From positions 1 through 13,482 of the forward strand of contig JAACDS010000348.1 in assembly GCA_009936895.1 (NCBI GenBank): a stretch of DNA of 13,482 bases. The letters are read 5' to 3'. Position numbers and translations under genes: made by a program. This DNA comes from Pseudomonadota bacterium. GTDB lineage: Bacteria; Pseudomonadota; Gammaproteobacteria; Pseudomonadales; Azotimanducaceae. Position 1 is the stretch's first letter. The number at the start of each line of letters is the position of its first letter. Positions 6,870 to 13,482 of the stretch are shown here, one piece after another. The notes under the pieces were generated by a model. It saw nothing but the letters and a program-made list of their open reading frames with translations. It did no database searches and was not told where the DNA came from.

Positions 6870-8759
6870 TCAGTCTTCGTCGCCGGTTTGTTGGGTCTCA
6901 AGTTTTTCCACAGCCTCCATCCACTGCTCTTCAATGGATTCTACGGTCTGGCGTAATTTCCCCGCCTTGGCAAGCAATGCGTTGAGCTCGTCCGTGTTCA
7001 TTTCGCTGTATGTCGTCTCGTCGGCTAGGGTTTGCTCGATTTTTTGCAGGTCGGCGGTTGCTCGCTCGAACTGTTTCTCGAGATCCTTCACTTGTTTCTT
7101 CAGATGCGCGAGAGCACCGCGTGACGCGGCCCGCTCGCGACGCTGCTCTTTTTTGGACAGCGATGAAGAATCCGTTTGCGTAACAGTGCCTTCGCTAGAG
7201 GGCGTGGATATCCGGCCGGCAGTGTATTCCTCTAAGTCGCCCTCGTAGGTGCGTAGCGTGCCGTTTTGCACCACCCAAAGATCATCGACAATTTTCTCCA
7301 GCAAATCTCGGTCGTGGGCCACGATCAATACAGCACCCGCATAAGCTTGCAGTGCTAACGCCAGCGCATCGCGCATATCAAGGTCCAAGTGGTTGGTGGG
7401 TTCATCGAGCACCAATAAGGCCGGTTTTTCCGCAGCCAACTGGGCCATGACGAAGCGCGCTTTTTCTCCCCCAGATAAGCTGCGAATCGGACGCGCAATC
7501 ATCAACGAGTTGAAGCCCCATCCTCCCAAATAATCGCGGCACTGTTGCTCTGAAAAATCTTTACGCAGCTCGCTCATGGCTGCGAACGCCGTGTTATTGG
7601 AGTCTAGGGCCTCAAGTTGATGTTGGGCAAAGTAACCAATCGGCGAGTGTGTGCCTCGCTGCAGCTCGCCTTGTTGCGGCTGCAGGTCGCCGACAATCGC
7701 TTTGAGTAAGGTCGATTTGCCGGCGCCGTTGGCGCCTAGCACGCCGATCCGGGCGCCAGGCAAAATTGTCTGACCTATGTCGCGTAAAATAGTGGTGTCG
7801 CCGTAACCGAGGTCAAGATTACGAAAGGAGAACAGGGGGTTAGATACCTTGTCAGGATCGGCGAAGCTCACCCGATACTCCGAATCAACATGCAGCATGG
7901 CCTGGGTGCGCATTTTTTCCAGCGCCTTGATTCTGCTCTGTACCTGCTTTGCCTTGCTCGCCTTGGCCCTAAATCGATCCACAAATTGTTGGATGTGGGC
8001 TACTTGAGCCTGCTGTTTTGTCGCCATGGCCTGCTGGCGCTCAAGCTCTTCCGTTCGCAAACGCTCGAAGGCGGTGTAGTTGCCCTTGTAGAAGTGCGCC
8101 TGTTCGCCGGATAAGTGCAGCACATGATCTGCGGTATGATCGAGAAATGTCCTATCGTGAGCGATGATTAACAAGGCACCGGGAAACTGACGCAGCCAAT
8201 TTTCTAGCCACAATATGGCTTCAAGGTCTAAGTGGTTGGTGGGCTCGTCCAGCAATAGCAAATCCGATGGCGACATCAAGGCTTGGGCAAGGTTCAGGCG
8301 TATGCGCCATCCGCCTGAAAAACTCCGGTAAGGCAATTCGACCTGTTCCGGGGAAAACCCCAATCCATAAAGAATTTCGCCTGCTCGAGATCTTGCTTGG
8401 TAGCCGCCCAGGTCATCAAAGTCTGAGTACAGCCCGGCGATCTTTTCCGGATCTTCCGTTTCGGCAATCTGCGCCTCGACCCGCCGTAGAGCACGATGGC
8501 CGTCCATCACAAAGTCGATGGCGAGCCTGTCTGTAGCCTCAACCTCCTGTGCCATATAGCCCACCTGCCAGTCATCAGGATGCTGGATATCACCCTGGCT
8601 GGTCTCGAGTTTTCCCAGAAGCAGGTTGAATAGCGTGGATTTGCCAACACCGTTGCGGCCAACGATGGCGACTTTTTGGCCTGGGTAGACAACCAGATTC
8701 AAATCAGCGAATAGCCGATCTTCACCTCGTTCAAAGGTCAGATTCTGAACTTGCAGCAT
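6870..8759 (-). CDS. yheS: ABC-F family ATPase YheS, ribosome-associated
   Basis: ABC-F proteins have two ATPase domains and no membrane domain; they act in the cytoplasm at the ribosomal E site and rescue or tune translation. The 629 residues carry Walker A GRNGVGKST (34-42), signature FSGGW (about 146-150) and Walker B LLLLDEPTNHLDL (167-179) in domain 1. The interdomain linker that contacts P-site tRNA follows (about 230-290, with FVDRFRAKASKAKQVQSRIKA). Domain 2 has Walker A GANGAGKST (342-350), signature LSGGEKARF (428-436) and Walker B LLVLDEPTNHLDLDM. A charged coiled-coil tail ends the protein (about 535-625). Alignment from memory is closer to E. coli YheS (637 residues) than to Uup, EttA or YbiT. 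The ribosome site before the ATG is poor; a 10-base palindrome occupies that place. Confidence 0.93.
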   Translation of the reverse strand: MLQVQNLTFERGEDRLFADLNLVVYPGQKVAIVGRNGVGKSTLFNLLLGKLETSQGDIQHPDDWQVGYMAQEVEATDRLAIDFVMDGHRALRRVEAQIAETEDPEKIAGLYSDFDDLGGYQARSRAGEILYGLGFSPEQVELPYRSFSGGWRIRLNLAQALMSPSDLLLLDEPTNHLDLEAILWLENWLRQFPGALLIIAHDRTFLDHTADHVLHLSGEQAHFYKGNYTAFERLRTEELERQQAMATKQQAQVAHIQQFVDRFRAKASKAKQVQSRIKALEKMRTQAMLHVDSEYRVSFADPDKVSNPLFSFRNLDLGYGDTTILRDIGQTILPGARIGVLGANGAGKSTLLKAIVGDLQPQQGELQRGTHSPIGYFAQHQLEALDSNNTAFAAMSELRKDFSEQQCRDYLGGWGFNSLMIARPIRSLSGGEKARFVMAQLAAEKPALLVLDEPTNHLDLDMRDALALALQAYAGAVLIVAHDRDLLEKIVDDLWVVQNGTLRTYEGDLEEYTAGRISTPSSEGTVTQTDSSSLSKKEQRRERAASRGALAHLKKQVKDLEKQFERATADLQKIEQTLADETTYSEMNTDELNALLAKAGKLRQTVESIEEQWMEAVEKLETQQTGDED

Positions 8760-8764
8760 GAGTA

Positions 8765-8774
8765 CTTACGTAAG
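8765..8774. promoter_or_regulatory. Perfect 10-base palindrome before the yheS start
   Basis: CTTACGTAAG is self-complementary and ends five bases upstream of the yheS ATG, where a Shine-Dalgarno sequence would be expected. It could bind a dimeric regulator or simply be chance; at this length chance is plausible. Confidence 0.2.
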
Positions 8775-8811
8775 GGGTTAGGGCAAAGTGCCGGTTCAAA
8801 AACGGTTGAGG

Positions 8812-9561
8812 CTAGGCTTGTTCCTGTTTCTCGCGCCTTCGCGTGGTGCCCGCTCTGGGAGCCGCCAACGGTGCTGCAGGAAGCCGAGTTTGGATTTGGC
8901 TGTTTGCATTGTCTGCGATCCAGCTCATCAACATACGCCAAGCCTTGAATTCCTTGCGTGCCGCACGGTTGTGCTTCATTTCCATCACGCCTTGGCCGTT
9001 GTCGCCTGCGTCAGCATAGACCGGTGACTCGCGAAACTCCGCCACGGCCGGCACGTTGGAACAGCTCAAAAAATGCTTCAGCCGTCGCTGGCCGGTCAGG
9101 TTGCCGTTCACCCGATTGCTGACGACGGCGATGGGCCGAGGCCGCGCTCGCCAAACACGCTGGGTCATCAGTTGCGTGATGAAATGCTCCCCTGCTTGAA
9201 TATCCCAGGTAGACGACAACATGGGCACGACTATCACATCGCTGTGCTTGAGCAGGGCCTCAAAGTCGGATTGCAGCACCGGTTTGGTGGAAATACCTGG
9301 GGCGGAGTCATAAACACAAACGTCATAACCGTGAGTATTTGTGGATTCGATGGTTTTGGGGTCAGGGCAAAAATGCAGGTCAATAGCGCAGAGATCTTCG
9401 CTACGAGACTCGGCCCAGTGCCGGGCGCTGGCTTGCGGATCGCAGTCGTACAAGCCAACCCTTAGGCCGGCATTTGCGTAGGCGGTGGCCAGATTGGTGG
9501 CGACGGTCGTTTTACCGCAGCCGCCCTTGCTGTTTACAACCAGAATATTGAGATCTGCCAT
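8812..9561 (-). CDS. Orphan ParA/MinD-family ATPase
   Basis: This is a deviant Walker A ATPase of the family that positions DNA, protein arrays or other cargo by dimerising on nucleoid or membrane surfaces. The deviant Walker A is SKGGCGKTT with signature lysine K12 and P-loop lysine K17. Next come the DCDPQASARHW motif (D39, D41) and the Walker B strand GYDVCVYDSAPG (D85). There is no N-terminal helix-turn-helix, so it resembles the short ParF/VirC1-like type rather than P1 ParA. It ends in a Pro/Ala-rich, basic tail with TRRREKQEQ. I chose the ATG at 9561 (249 residues) because MADLNILVVNSKGG fits the family; a GTG eight codons earlier lacks a ribosome site. No ParB, ParG or parS-like array is adjacent: neighbours are dsbB and yheS. 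The cargo is unknown. Confidence 0.85.
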   Translation of the reverse strand: MADLNILVVNSKGGCGKTTVATNLATAYANAGLRVGLYDCDPQASARHWAESRSEDLCAIDLHFCPDPKTIESTNTHGYDVCVYDSAPGISTKPVLQSDFEALLKHSDVIVVPMLSSTWDIQAGEHFITQLMTQRVWRARPRPIAVVSNRVNGNLTGQRRLKHFLSCSNVPAVAEFRESPVYADAGDNGQGVMEMKHNRAARKEFKAWRMLMSWIADNANSQIQTRLPAAPLAAPRAGTTRRREKQEQA

Positions 9562-9582
9562 AGTGATCCAAAACCCGAGGCT

Positions 9583-9607
9583 CACCGGAGTGGTATCAAA
9601 ACCGGTG
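9583..9607. promoter_or_regulatory. Inverted repeat CACCGG-N13-CCGGTG in the leader of the ParA-like gene
   Basis: Perfect six-base arms separated by 13 bases lie 22 bases upstream of the chosen start and downstream of the candidate -10. They could be an operator half-site pair, or an RNA hairpin in the leader. The role is inference. Confidence 0.3.
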
Positions 9608-9630
9608 CGGCCAAAATAAAAAGGGCGAGA

Positions 9631-9639
9631 AATATAGCA
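9631..9639 (-). promoter_or_regulatory. Candidate extended -10 promoter of the ParA-like gene
   Basis: The minus-strand sequence TGCTATATT matches an extended -10 element (TGnTATAAT) with one mismatch. No convincing -35 box is present at the right spacing. Transcription would start about 60 bases before the ATG. It lies in the 129-base gap after dsbB, the most likely place for a new transcription unit. Confidence 0.35.
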
Positions 9640-9679
9640 GTGTATGTGGGGGTGGCACCAGTGGTGGCGTCACCCGGTC

Positions 9680-9694
9680 ATAGACGACGTCTAT
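9680..9694. repeat. 15-base interrupted palindrome over the dsbB stop codon
   Basis: ATAGACG and CGTCTAT flank a single central base, and the right arm includes the dsbB TAG stop. With a one-base centre it would make a poor RNA hairpin, so it is more like a protein-binding palindrome or chance. A second possible stem (GGGTG...CACCC on the minus strand, around 9649-9675) follows it, but lacks an adjacent T run. Confidence 0.25.
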
Positions 9695-10179
9695 CGTAAG
9701 CTTTGGCGTAGCTGCATGACGCTGGCAAAAAGCAGCAGACTGAAGCCGAACAAGGACCAGCCCGCAATGCTCATAAGCGGAATAACGTCGTAAACCACTG
9801 CACAGTCTCCGGTACCCGAGGTCATGGCGGCCAGCAGGTCGCCCAGTGGAAAGGCTTCGATCATATAAGACAAATCCGGTCCACAGCTTGGCACCTGATC
9901 CGCCGGTAAGCTTTGTAGCCAGAGCTGCCGTATCGCGAAGCCCCCGCCCACCATGGCGCATAGGGCACTGACTAACGGGTAGATACCCCATCTAGGGTTA
10001 TGAGACAGGCCAATCCAGGCGACGATTCCGGTTAGGGCAAACCAGACACGCTGCATCATGCATAAGGGACACGGGGCGAGTCCCAGAGCGAATTCGATCA
10101 GCAGCCCAACGCATAATATTCCACCGGCACCTAGGCAAATCCAGGTAGCCCACTGTTCTGTTTTCAAACTGCTTAACAT
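9691..10179 (-). CDS. dsbB: Disulfide bond formation protein DsbB
   Basis: DsbB is an inner-membrane protein that reoxidises periplasmic DsbA and passes the electrons to quinone. The 162 residues contain four hydrophobic segments (about 11-33, 43-59, 66-88 and 134-156). The first periplasmic loop has the redox pair C37-P-L-C40 in PCPLCMMQR, followed by R44, equivalent to the quinone-linked arginine of E. coli DsbB. The second loop has C99 and C126, the latter in GTGDCA, which is the family motif. All four catalytic cysteines are therefore present. Additional cysteines (15, 23, 74) lie in membrane segments. The start ATG overlaps by one base the stop of the upstream oxidoreductase gene (TGATG), implying coupled translation. 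No dsbA is in the window. Confidence 0.95.
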   Translation of the reverse strand: MLSSLKTEQWATWICLGAGGILCVGLLIEFALGLAPCPLCMMQRVWFALTGIVAWIGLSHNPRWGIYPLVSALCAMVGGGFAIRQLWLQSLPADQVPSCGPDLSYMIEAFPLGDLLAAMTSGTGDCAVVYDVIPLMSIAGWSLFGFSLLLFASVMQLRQSLR

Positions 10180-11153
10180 CAGATATTCACCACAATTTTA
10201 CCCACGGCTCGACGTTGGGATAGACAATTTAACGCGTCAACGAAGTCAGTAAGCGGATACTCGGCACCGATGACGGCCTGCAAGGTTCCCCTATCAAACA
10301 TGTCGATGAGTTCTGCAAAATTTTGTTCGTTCTCAGCCGTGAAGCGCGCCGAAAACGCGCCGTAAAAAACACCGACAATCTGACAACTTTTGAGGAGTAC
10401 CAGATTGGTCGGTACTTTGGGGATGTCGCCACCAACAAATCCCACCACCAGCACGCGCCCGTTCCAGTTGATACAGCGCATGCATTGATCAAACAAGGGG
10501 CCGCCCACTGGGTCATAAATGACGTCGGCGCCCCGCCCGTTGGTTAGCGCTTTGACCTTTTCCTTGAGTTCACCATCGCTGTAGTCGATTAAGTCATCCG
10601 CACCCGCCTGCCGGGCAACCTCGAGCTTTTCAGGGCTGGAGGCGGCCGCAATCACTCGGGCTCCCATGGCCTTACCAAGTTCGACCGCGGCTAAGCCTAC
10701 GCCACCCGCGGCACCCAACACCAGCAAGGTTTCTCCGGGCTGCAAATTTGCCCGCTGTTTCAGCGCGTAGTAAGACGTGCCATAGGTGGTGCTAATGCCC
10801 GACGCTTTGGCAAAGCTCATGGCTTGCGGTTTGGCTCTCAGTGCACCGGCGGCAACGCTAATTTGCTCTGCCATGGCACCATGTCCGCAAGCCGCGAAGA
10901 CCTCGTCGCCGACCTGCCATTGGGAAACATCGGGTGCGATTTGACTCACGGTGCCGGCAAACTCGCCGCCGGGTGTAAAGGGGAAAGGCGGGAGGGATTG
11001 ATACTTGCCCTCTACCATAAGGACGTCAGGGAAATTCAACGCGCAGGATTGGATATCCACAATCACGTGTCCGGGTTTCAGTTCAGGTGAGTCCACCTCG
11101 GCTAGAACCAGTGTTTCGGCTGGGCCGAAGGCTTCGCAAAGTACCGCTTTCAA
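10179..11153 (-). CDS. Zinc-independent NADPH:quinone oxidoreductase-like MDR protein
   Basis: This belongs to the medium-chain dehydrogenase/reductase superfamily, quinone oxidoreductase branch, which typically uses NADPH to reduce quinones or activated alkenes in the cytoplasm. The 324 residues show the N-terminal GroES-like fold with ALNFPDVLMVEGKYQ and PFTPGGEFAGTV (about 38-69), then the Rossmann domain with LGAAGGVGLAAVELGK (about 146-161) and YDPVGGP. The zinc-binding cysteines and histidines of alcohol dehydrogenases are absent. The start is a TTG at 11151-11153: the protein then begins MKAVLCEAFGPAE, the normal family N-terminus, and a GAGAAG site lies a few bases upstream. The next in-frame ATG would delete most of the first domain. 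The exact substrate cannot be told. It is 34 bases after the acpH-like gene and overlaps dsbB by one base. Confidence 0.9.
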   Translation of the reverse strand: MKAVLCEAFGPAETLVLAEVDSPELKPGHVIVDIQSCALNFPDVLMVEGKYQSLPPFPFTPGGEFAGTVSQIAPDVSQWQVGDEVFAACGHGAMAEQISVAAGALRAKPQAMSFAKASGISTTYGTSYYALKQRANLQPGETLLVLGAAGGVGLAAVELGKAMGARVIAAASSPEKLEVARQAGADDLIDYSDGELKEKVKALTNGRGADVIYDPVGGPLFDQCMRCINWNGRVLVVGFVGGDIPKVPTNLVLLKSCQIVGVFYGAFSARFTAENEQNFAELIDMFDRGTLQAVIGAEYPLTDFVDALNCLSQRRAVGKIVVNI

Positions 11154-11187
11154 AAGTCTTCTCGCTATTCGTTTTTAAGGACCGACA

Positions 11188-11829
11188 CTATTGGACGGCA
11201 GCTGTAAGGGTCGCCCATGCGGGCAATTGGTCTCTGATATCGGAGAAGTATAAGCGGAAAGCGTGCTCACCTGAATCGCGCTGTGCATCCGCTGCGATGT
11301 TTACCGCGTCGAAGAGTGAGGTTTGCCCCAACCGTCTGAGTACTGAGTGTAAGCCGCGTTCGACATGTTCCCACTTATGGTAGTTAGCCAGCAGGTCTGA
11401 ACTGCGCATGTACTGCAGGAATGTGTGCAGCTGTGGTGCCTTGGTTTTTTCTAGGTGATGGGCATATGCCGTGCAGGCGTCATAGCAACGCTGGCTGAAC
11501 TGCGGCCGTGTTTCCGCATAGTAGTCATCCCAAGTTTGAGACAAATAGTAGTCGCCGAGAATGTCGAGAAAGATCGGTGCGTAGCGACGAAGGCCTGGAG
11601 GAAACGATGCGCAGGTGTTGCGAATCAGGTCGTGCTGATTGGTAAAGGCGTCAATTCGCCGGTGCAATCGGATGCCAGTCTGCAGTTCCAGCGGTAAGTG
11701 CGAGGCGACAGGCCCCTTGCCGAAGTCTGCGAGTATTGCGCCGGCCAATAAGCCGCTGCGAAGTGCATCGCCGTCTTCCCAGCAGTCACTGGCGTCCTGA
11801 GCTAAGGCGCAATGGGCCAGAAAATTCAC
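11188..11829 (-). CDS. acpH: Acyl carrier protein phosphodiesterase (AcpH family)
   Basis: AcpH hydrolyses the 4'-phosphopantetheine group from acyl carrier protein, converting holo-ACP to apo-ACP. The call rests on the N-terminal MNFLAH, the block GAILADFGKG (about 30-39), GIRLHRRIDAFTNQH (about 52-66) and APIFLDILGDYYLSQTW (about 84-100), all of which match E. coli AcpH in order and spacing. At 213 residues it is somewhat longer than the E. coli protein (193), partly because of an insertion between residues 11 and 30. The start codon is GTG; no other start lies in frame nearby, and a GAGAG site is found about eight bases upstream. It begins 36 bases after gshA and probably shares its transcript. 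Some relatives are annotated only as DUF479 or hypothetical, so biochemical activity in this organism is inferred. Confidence 0.87.
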   Translation of the reverse strand: MNFLAHCALAQDASDCWEDGDALRSGLLAGAILADFGKGPVASHLPLELQTGIRLHRRIDAFTNQHDLIRNTCASFPPGLRRYAPIFLDILGDYYLSQTWDDYYAETRPQFSQRCYDACTAYAHHLEKTKAPQLHTFLQYMRSSDLLANYHKWEHVERGLHSVLRRLGQTSLFDAVNIAADAQRDSGEHAFRLYFSDIRDQLPAWATLTAAVQ

Positions 11830-11865
11830 CGGCCATCTCTCATGTTTGCTGGCATGACCGGGGGG

Positions 11866-13413
11866 TTACGGCAGGGCAAGATACCCTTCCAAAAATTCAG
11901 CGAAGGGCTGTGTATCGGCAGCTTCAATCTCGGCTTGGCGCAGCAGTGATGCTGCTGATTCTTGCTCCAGTTCTCGCAGGGTTGCATCCTTAATTGGCAT
12001 CGCCGCCAAGTGTTTTTGTACCTGCTCTGCCTGATCCATGGTGAATTGGAAAAATGAACCACGCATGGCCATGGCGGCGATGACTTTAGCCGAAGGCGTA
12101 AGCTGAGGCCGCGCTAATTTATCCCGCTGCTGCCCCAAGCTGTCCAGATACTGTGATGCGGCGTTGCCGTTGGCTTGGTCTAAGGCCGCAGCAATCGGCT
12201 CACAGGCATCAAGCAGCGCGGTTACCCAGTCGTGAAGACCGATAAGCCCCGACTCACTCTCAAGCTGTAGCTCTGGCTCACGCCCTCGCTCGACGACTCG
12301 CGTCTGGTTGCGACCGAGTATGGCTCTGGATTCCACCGAATCTGCTGGAGAATCGGCCAGCAGGCAAAGCAGTAGAAACGTGTCCATGAAACGAATTTGT
12401 TCCGCGTTGATACCCAATGGCTCAAATGGGTTGAGGTCAACGCAGCGCACTTCGACGTATTCAACACCGCGCTCATTCAGTGCCGACAAAGGCCGCTCGC
12501 CACTTTGAGTGGTTCGCTTGGGCCGAATGGTGCCGTAGAACTCATTTTCAATTTGCAGCACAGCGTCGTTCAACTGGGGATATTCGCCATCTTCCGCTGG
12601 AACAATGGCACTGTAGTCCGGATAGCTTTCCGTTAACCCCAACCGCATCGAGCGTGAGTAGTCTGCAACTGAGTTGTAGGAAATATCCAGTGCGCTCTGT
12701 GCTTCGCTTTGATAACCCAGTCGGCCCATCCTCAAGCTCGTGGCATGGGGGAGGTAATAGGTGCCTTCGCTGAAAAGCTCTAGCTTGTGATCGGTGCCTT
12801 GAACAAACGACCGGCACACGGCAGGGGCCGCTCCAAATAAGTACAGCAGCAGCCAAGACCAGCGCCGAAAATTTCGGATCAGCCCAAAGTAGGCTTCCGT
12901 TCGACTGTCCTGACTGGTTTTGCCCAAAGCGGTCCAGAGGGTGTCAGGTATCGAAAAGTTGTAGTGAATGCCGGAAATGGTCTGCATCAGGCGTCCATAA
13001 CGATTACCCAGCCCGCGGCGATAGACGGTTTTGGCCTGCGCAATATTGGAGCTGCCGTACTGGCCCAGAGGAATTTTTTCCTGATCTGCTGCCAAAATGC
13101 AGGGCATGCTGTTAGGCCAAATCAGCTCATCGCCTATGTTTTTCTGCACAAAGACATGAATGTCGCCGAGTTCTTGGAGGACGCTCTCAGGATTGGGGTG
13201 GATGCCGGTGATAAGCTCGAGCTGAGCCTCTGAAAAATCGGTGGTGATGGCTCGATGGGTCAGTGCGGATCCCAAGGCCTTGGGGTGAGGTCGTTGAGAG
13301 AGCGAGCCATCAGTGCGAACCCGCAGGCTTTCTTTCTCGATGCCGCGAATCAATTGATCGAGCCCAACATCGGGCCTTGCTAAAACGTTAAGTGTGGCTT
13401 CGTCCAGCTGCAT
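11866..13413 (-). CDS. gshA: Glutamate-cysteine ligase, proteobacterial type 1
   Basis: GshA makes gamma-glutamylcysteine from glutamate and cysteine with ATP, the first and usually rate-limiting step of glutathione synthesis in the cytoplasm. The 515 residues are close to E. coli GshA (518) and align throughout: GIEKESLRV (about 24-32, with E26 and E28), HPKALGSALTHRAITTDFSEAQLELIT (split here as HPKALGSALTHR and TTDFSEAQLELIT, about 43-69), SMPC, QYGSSN, NRYGRLMQTISGIHYNFS, YLPHATSLRMGRLGY, VLQIENEFYGTIRPKR and GVEYVEVRCVDLNPFEP. E26, E28, D59 and E66 correspond to metal-binding residues in E. coli. The C-terminal AADTQPFAEFLEGYL is also conserved. The ATG at 13413 is the only plausible start, but its GGAGG sits 12 bases upstream, rather far. 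gshB is not in the window. A tandem pentamer repeat lies just upstream. Confidence 0.97.
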   Translation of the reverse strand: MQLDEATLNVLARPDVGLDQLIRGIEKESLRVRTDGSLSQRPHPKALGSALTHRAITTDFSEAQLELITGIHPNPESVLQELGDIHVFVQKNIGDELIWPNSMPCILAADQEKIPLGQYGSSNIAQAKTVYRRGLGNRYGRLMQTISGIHYNFSIPDTLWTALGKTSQDSRTEAYFGLIRNFRRWSWLLLYLFGAAPAVCRSFVQGTDHKLELFSEGTYYLPHATSLRMGRLGYQSEAQSALDISYNSVADYSRSMRLGLTESYPDYSAIVPAEDGEYPQLNDAVLQIENEFYGTIRPKRTTQSGERPLSALNERGVEYVEVRCVDLNPFEPLGINAEQIRFMDTFLLLCLLADSPADSVESRAILGRNQTRVVERGREPELQLESESGLIGLHDWVTALLDACEPIAAALDQANGNAASQYLDSLGQQRDKLARPQLTPSAKVIAAMAMRGSFFQFTMDQAEQVQKHLAAMPIKDATLRELEQESAASLLRQAEIEAADTQPFAEFLEGYLALP

Positions 13414-13441
13414 CGTGGGCCCCAGCCTCCATTAATGTGTT

Positions 13442-13482
13442 AACCGAACCGAACCGAACCGAACCGAACCGAACCGAACCGA
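13442..13482. repeat. AACCG pentanucleotide tandem repeat upstream of gshA
   Basis: Eight complete perfect copies of AACCG (CGGTT on the gshA strand) plus one base run to the end of the window, so the real copy number is unknown. The repeat starts 29 bases upstream of the gshA ATG, in what would be its leader or promoter. Such repeats change length by polymerase slippage and can vary gene expression. The window edge falls inside it, which could also mean that an assembly broke, or was padded, at a low-complexity stretch. Confidence 0.9.

Noticed and set aside
8812..9561. Plasmid partition locus or integrated mobile element
   Set aside because: No ParB, replication, integrase or transposase gene, no flanking direct repeats, and the neighbours are core genes.
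13442..13482. CRISPR or telomere-like repeat at the window edge
   Set aside because: The unit is only five bases with no spacers, and nothing else suggests a linear replicon end; a simple sequence repeat is enough.

Overview
The window looks like chromosomal core DNA of a gammaproteobacterium, with about mid-50s percent GC by eye. Most proteins align well from memory with Pseudomonas and E. coli relatives. Rho is close to the pseudomonad form, HemB is the cysteine-free (Mg-type) form found in Pseudomonas, DsbB has the PCPLC motif, GshA is the proteobacterial type 1 enzyme, and the hemC-hemD-hemX-hemY order is typical of the group. I cannot assign a genus. I see no tRNA, rRNA, insertion sequence, prophage, CRISPR or integron, and no gene-free stretch longer than 300 bases.

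Layout. On the plus strand (1-3894) is a tight heme-biosynthesis operon: hemC (5' end outside the window), hemD, hemX and hemY, the last three linked by overlapping stop and start codons. It converges on rho with only 9 bases between the two stop codons, which sit in the two arms of a short inverted repeat. Everything else is on the minus strand. Read in its own direction from the right edge the order is gshA, acpH-type phosphodiesterase, a zinc-independent quinone oxidoreductase, dsbB, an orphan ParA-like ATPase, the ABC-F protein yheS, hemB, trxA and rho. Candidate promoters lie before the ParA-like gene, before trxA and in the rho leader, so this is probably several transcription units.

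How the genes work together. HemB makes porphobilinogen; HemC and HemD turn it into uroporphyrinogen III. HemX and HemY are membrane-anchored proteins usually found with them. hemB is thus only a few kilobases from hemCD but on the opposite strand, with trxA and rho between. A thiol and redox theme runs through the minus strand (glutathione synthesis, quinone reductase-like protein, DsbB, thioredoxin), though this may only reflect shared ancestry of gene order. YheS and Rho act in translation and transcription.

The least ordinary items are a pentanucleotide tandem repeat (AACCG, at least eight copies) directly upstream of gshA and running off the window edge, the partnerless ParA-like ATPase with an inverted repeat in its leader, the structured rho leader, and the shared hemY/rho stop-codon hairpin. 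I did not find a convincing new multi-gene system.
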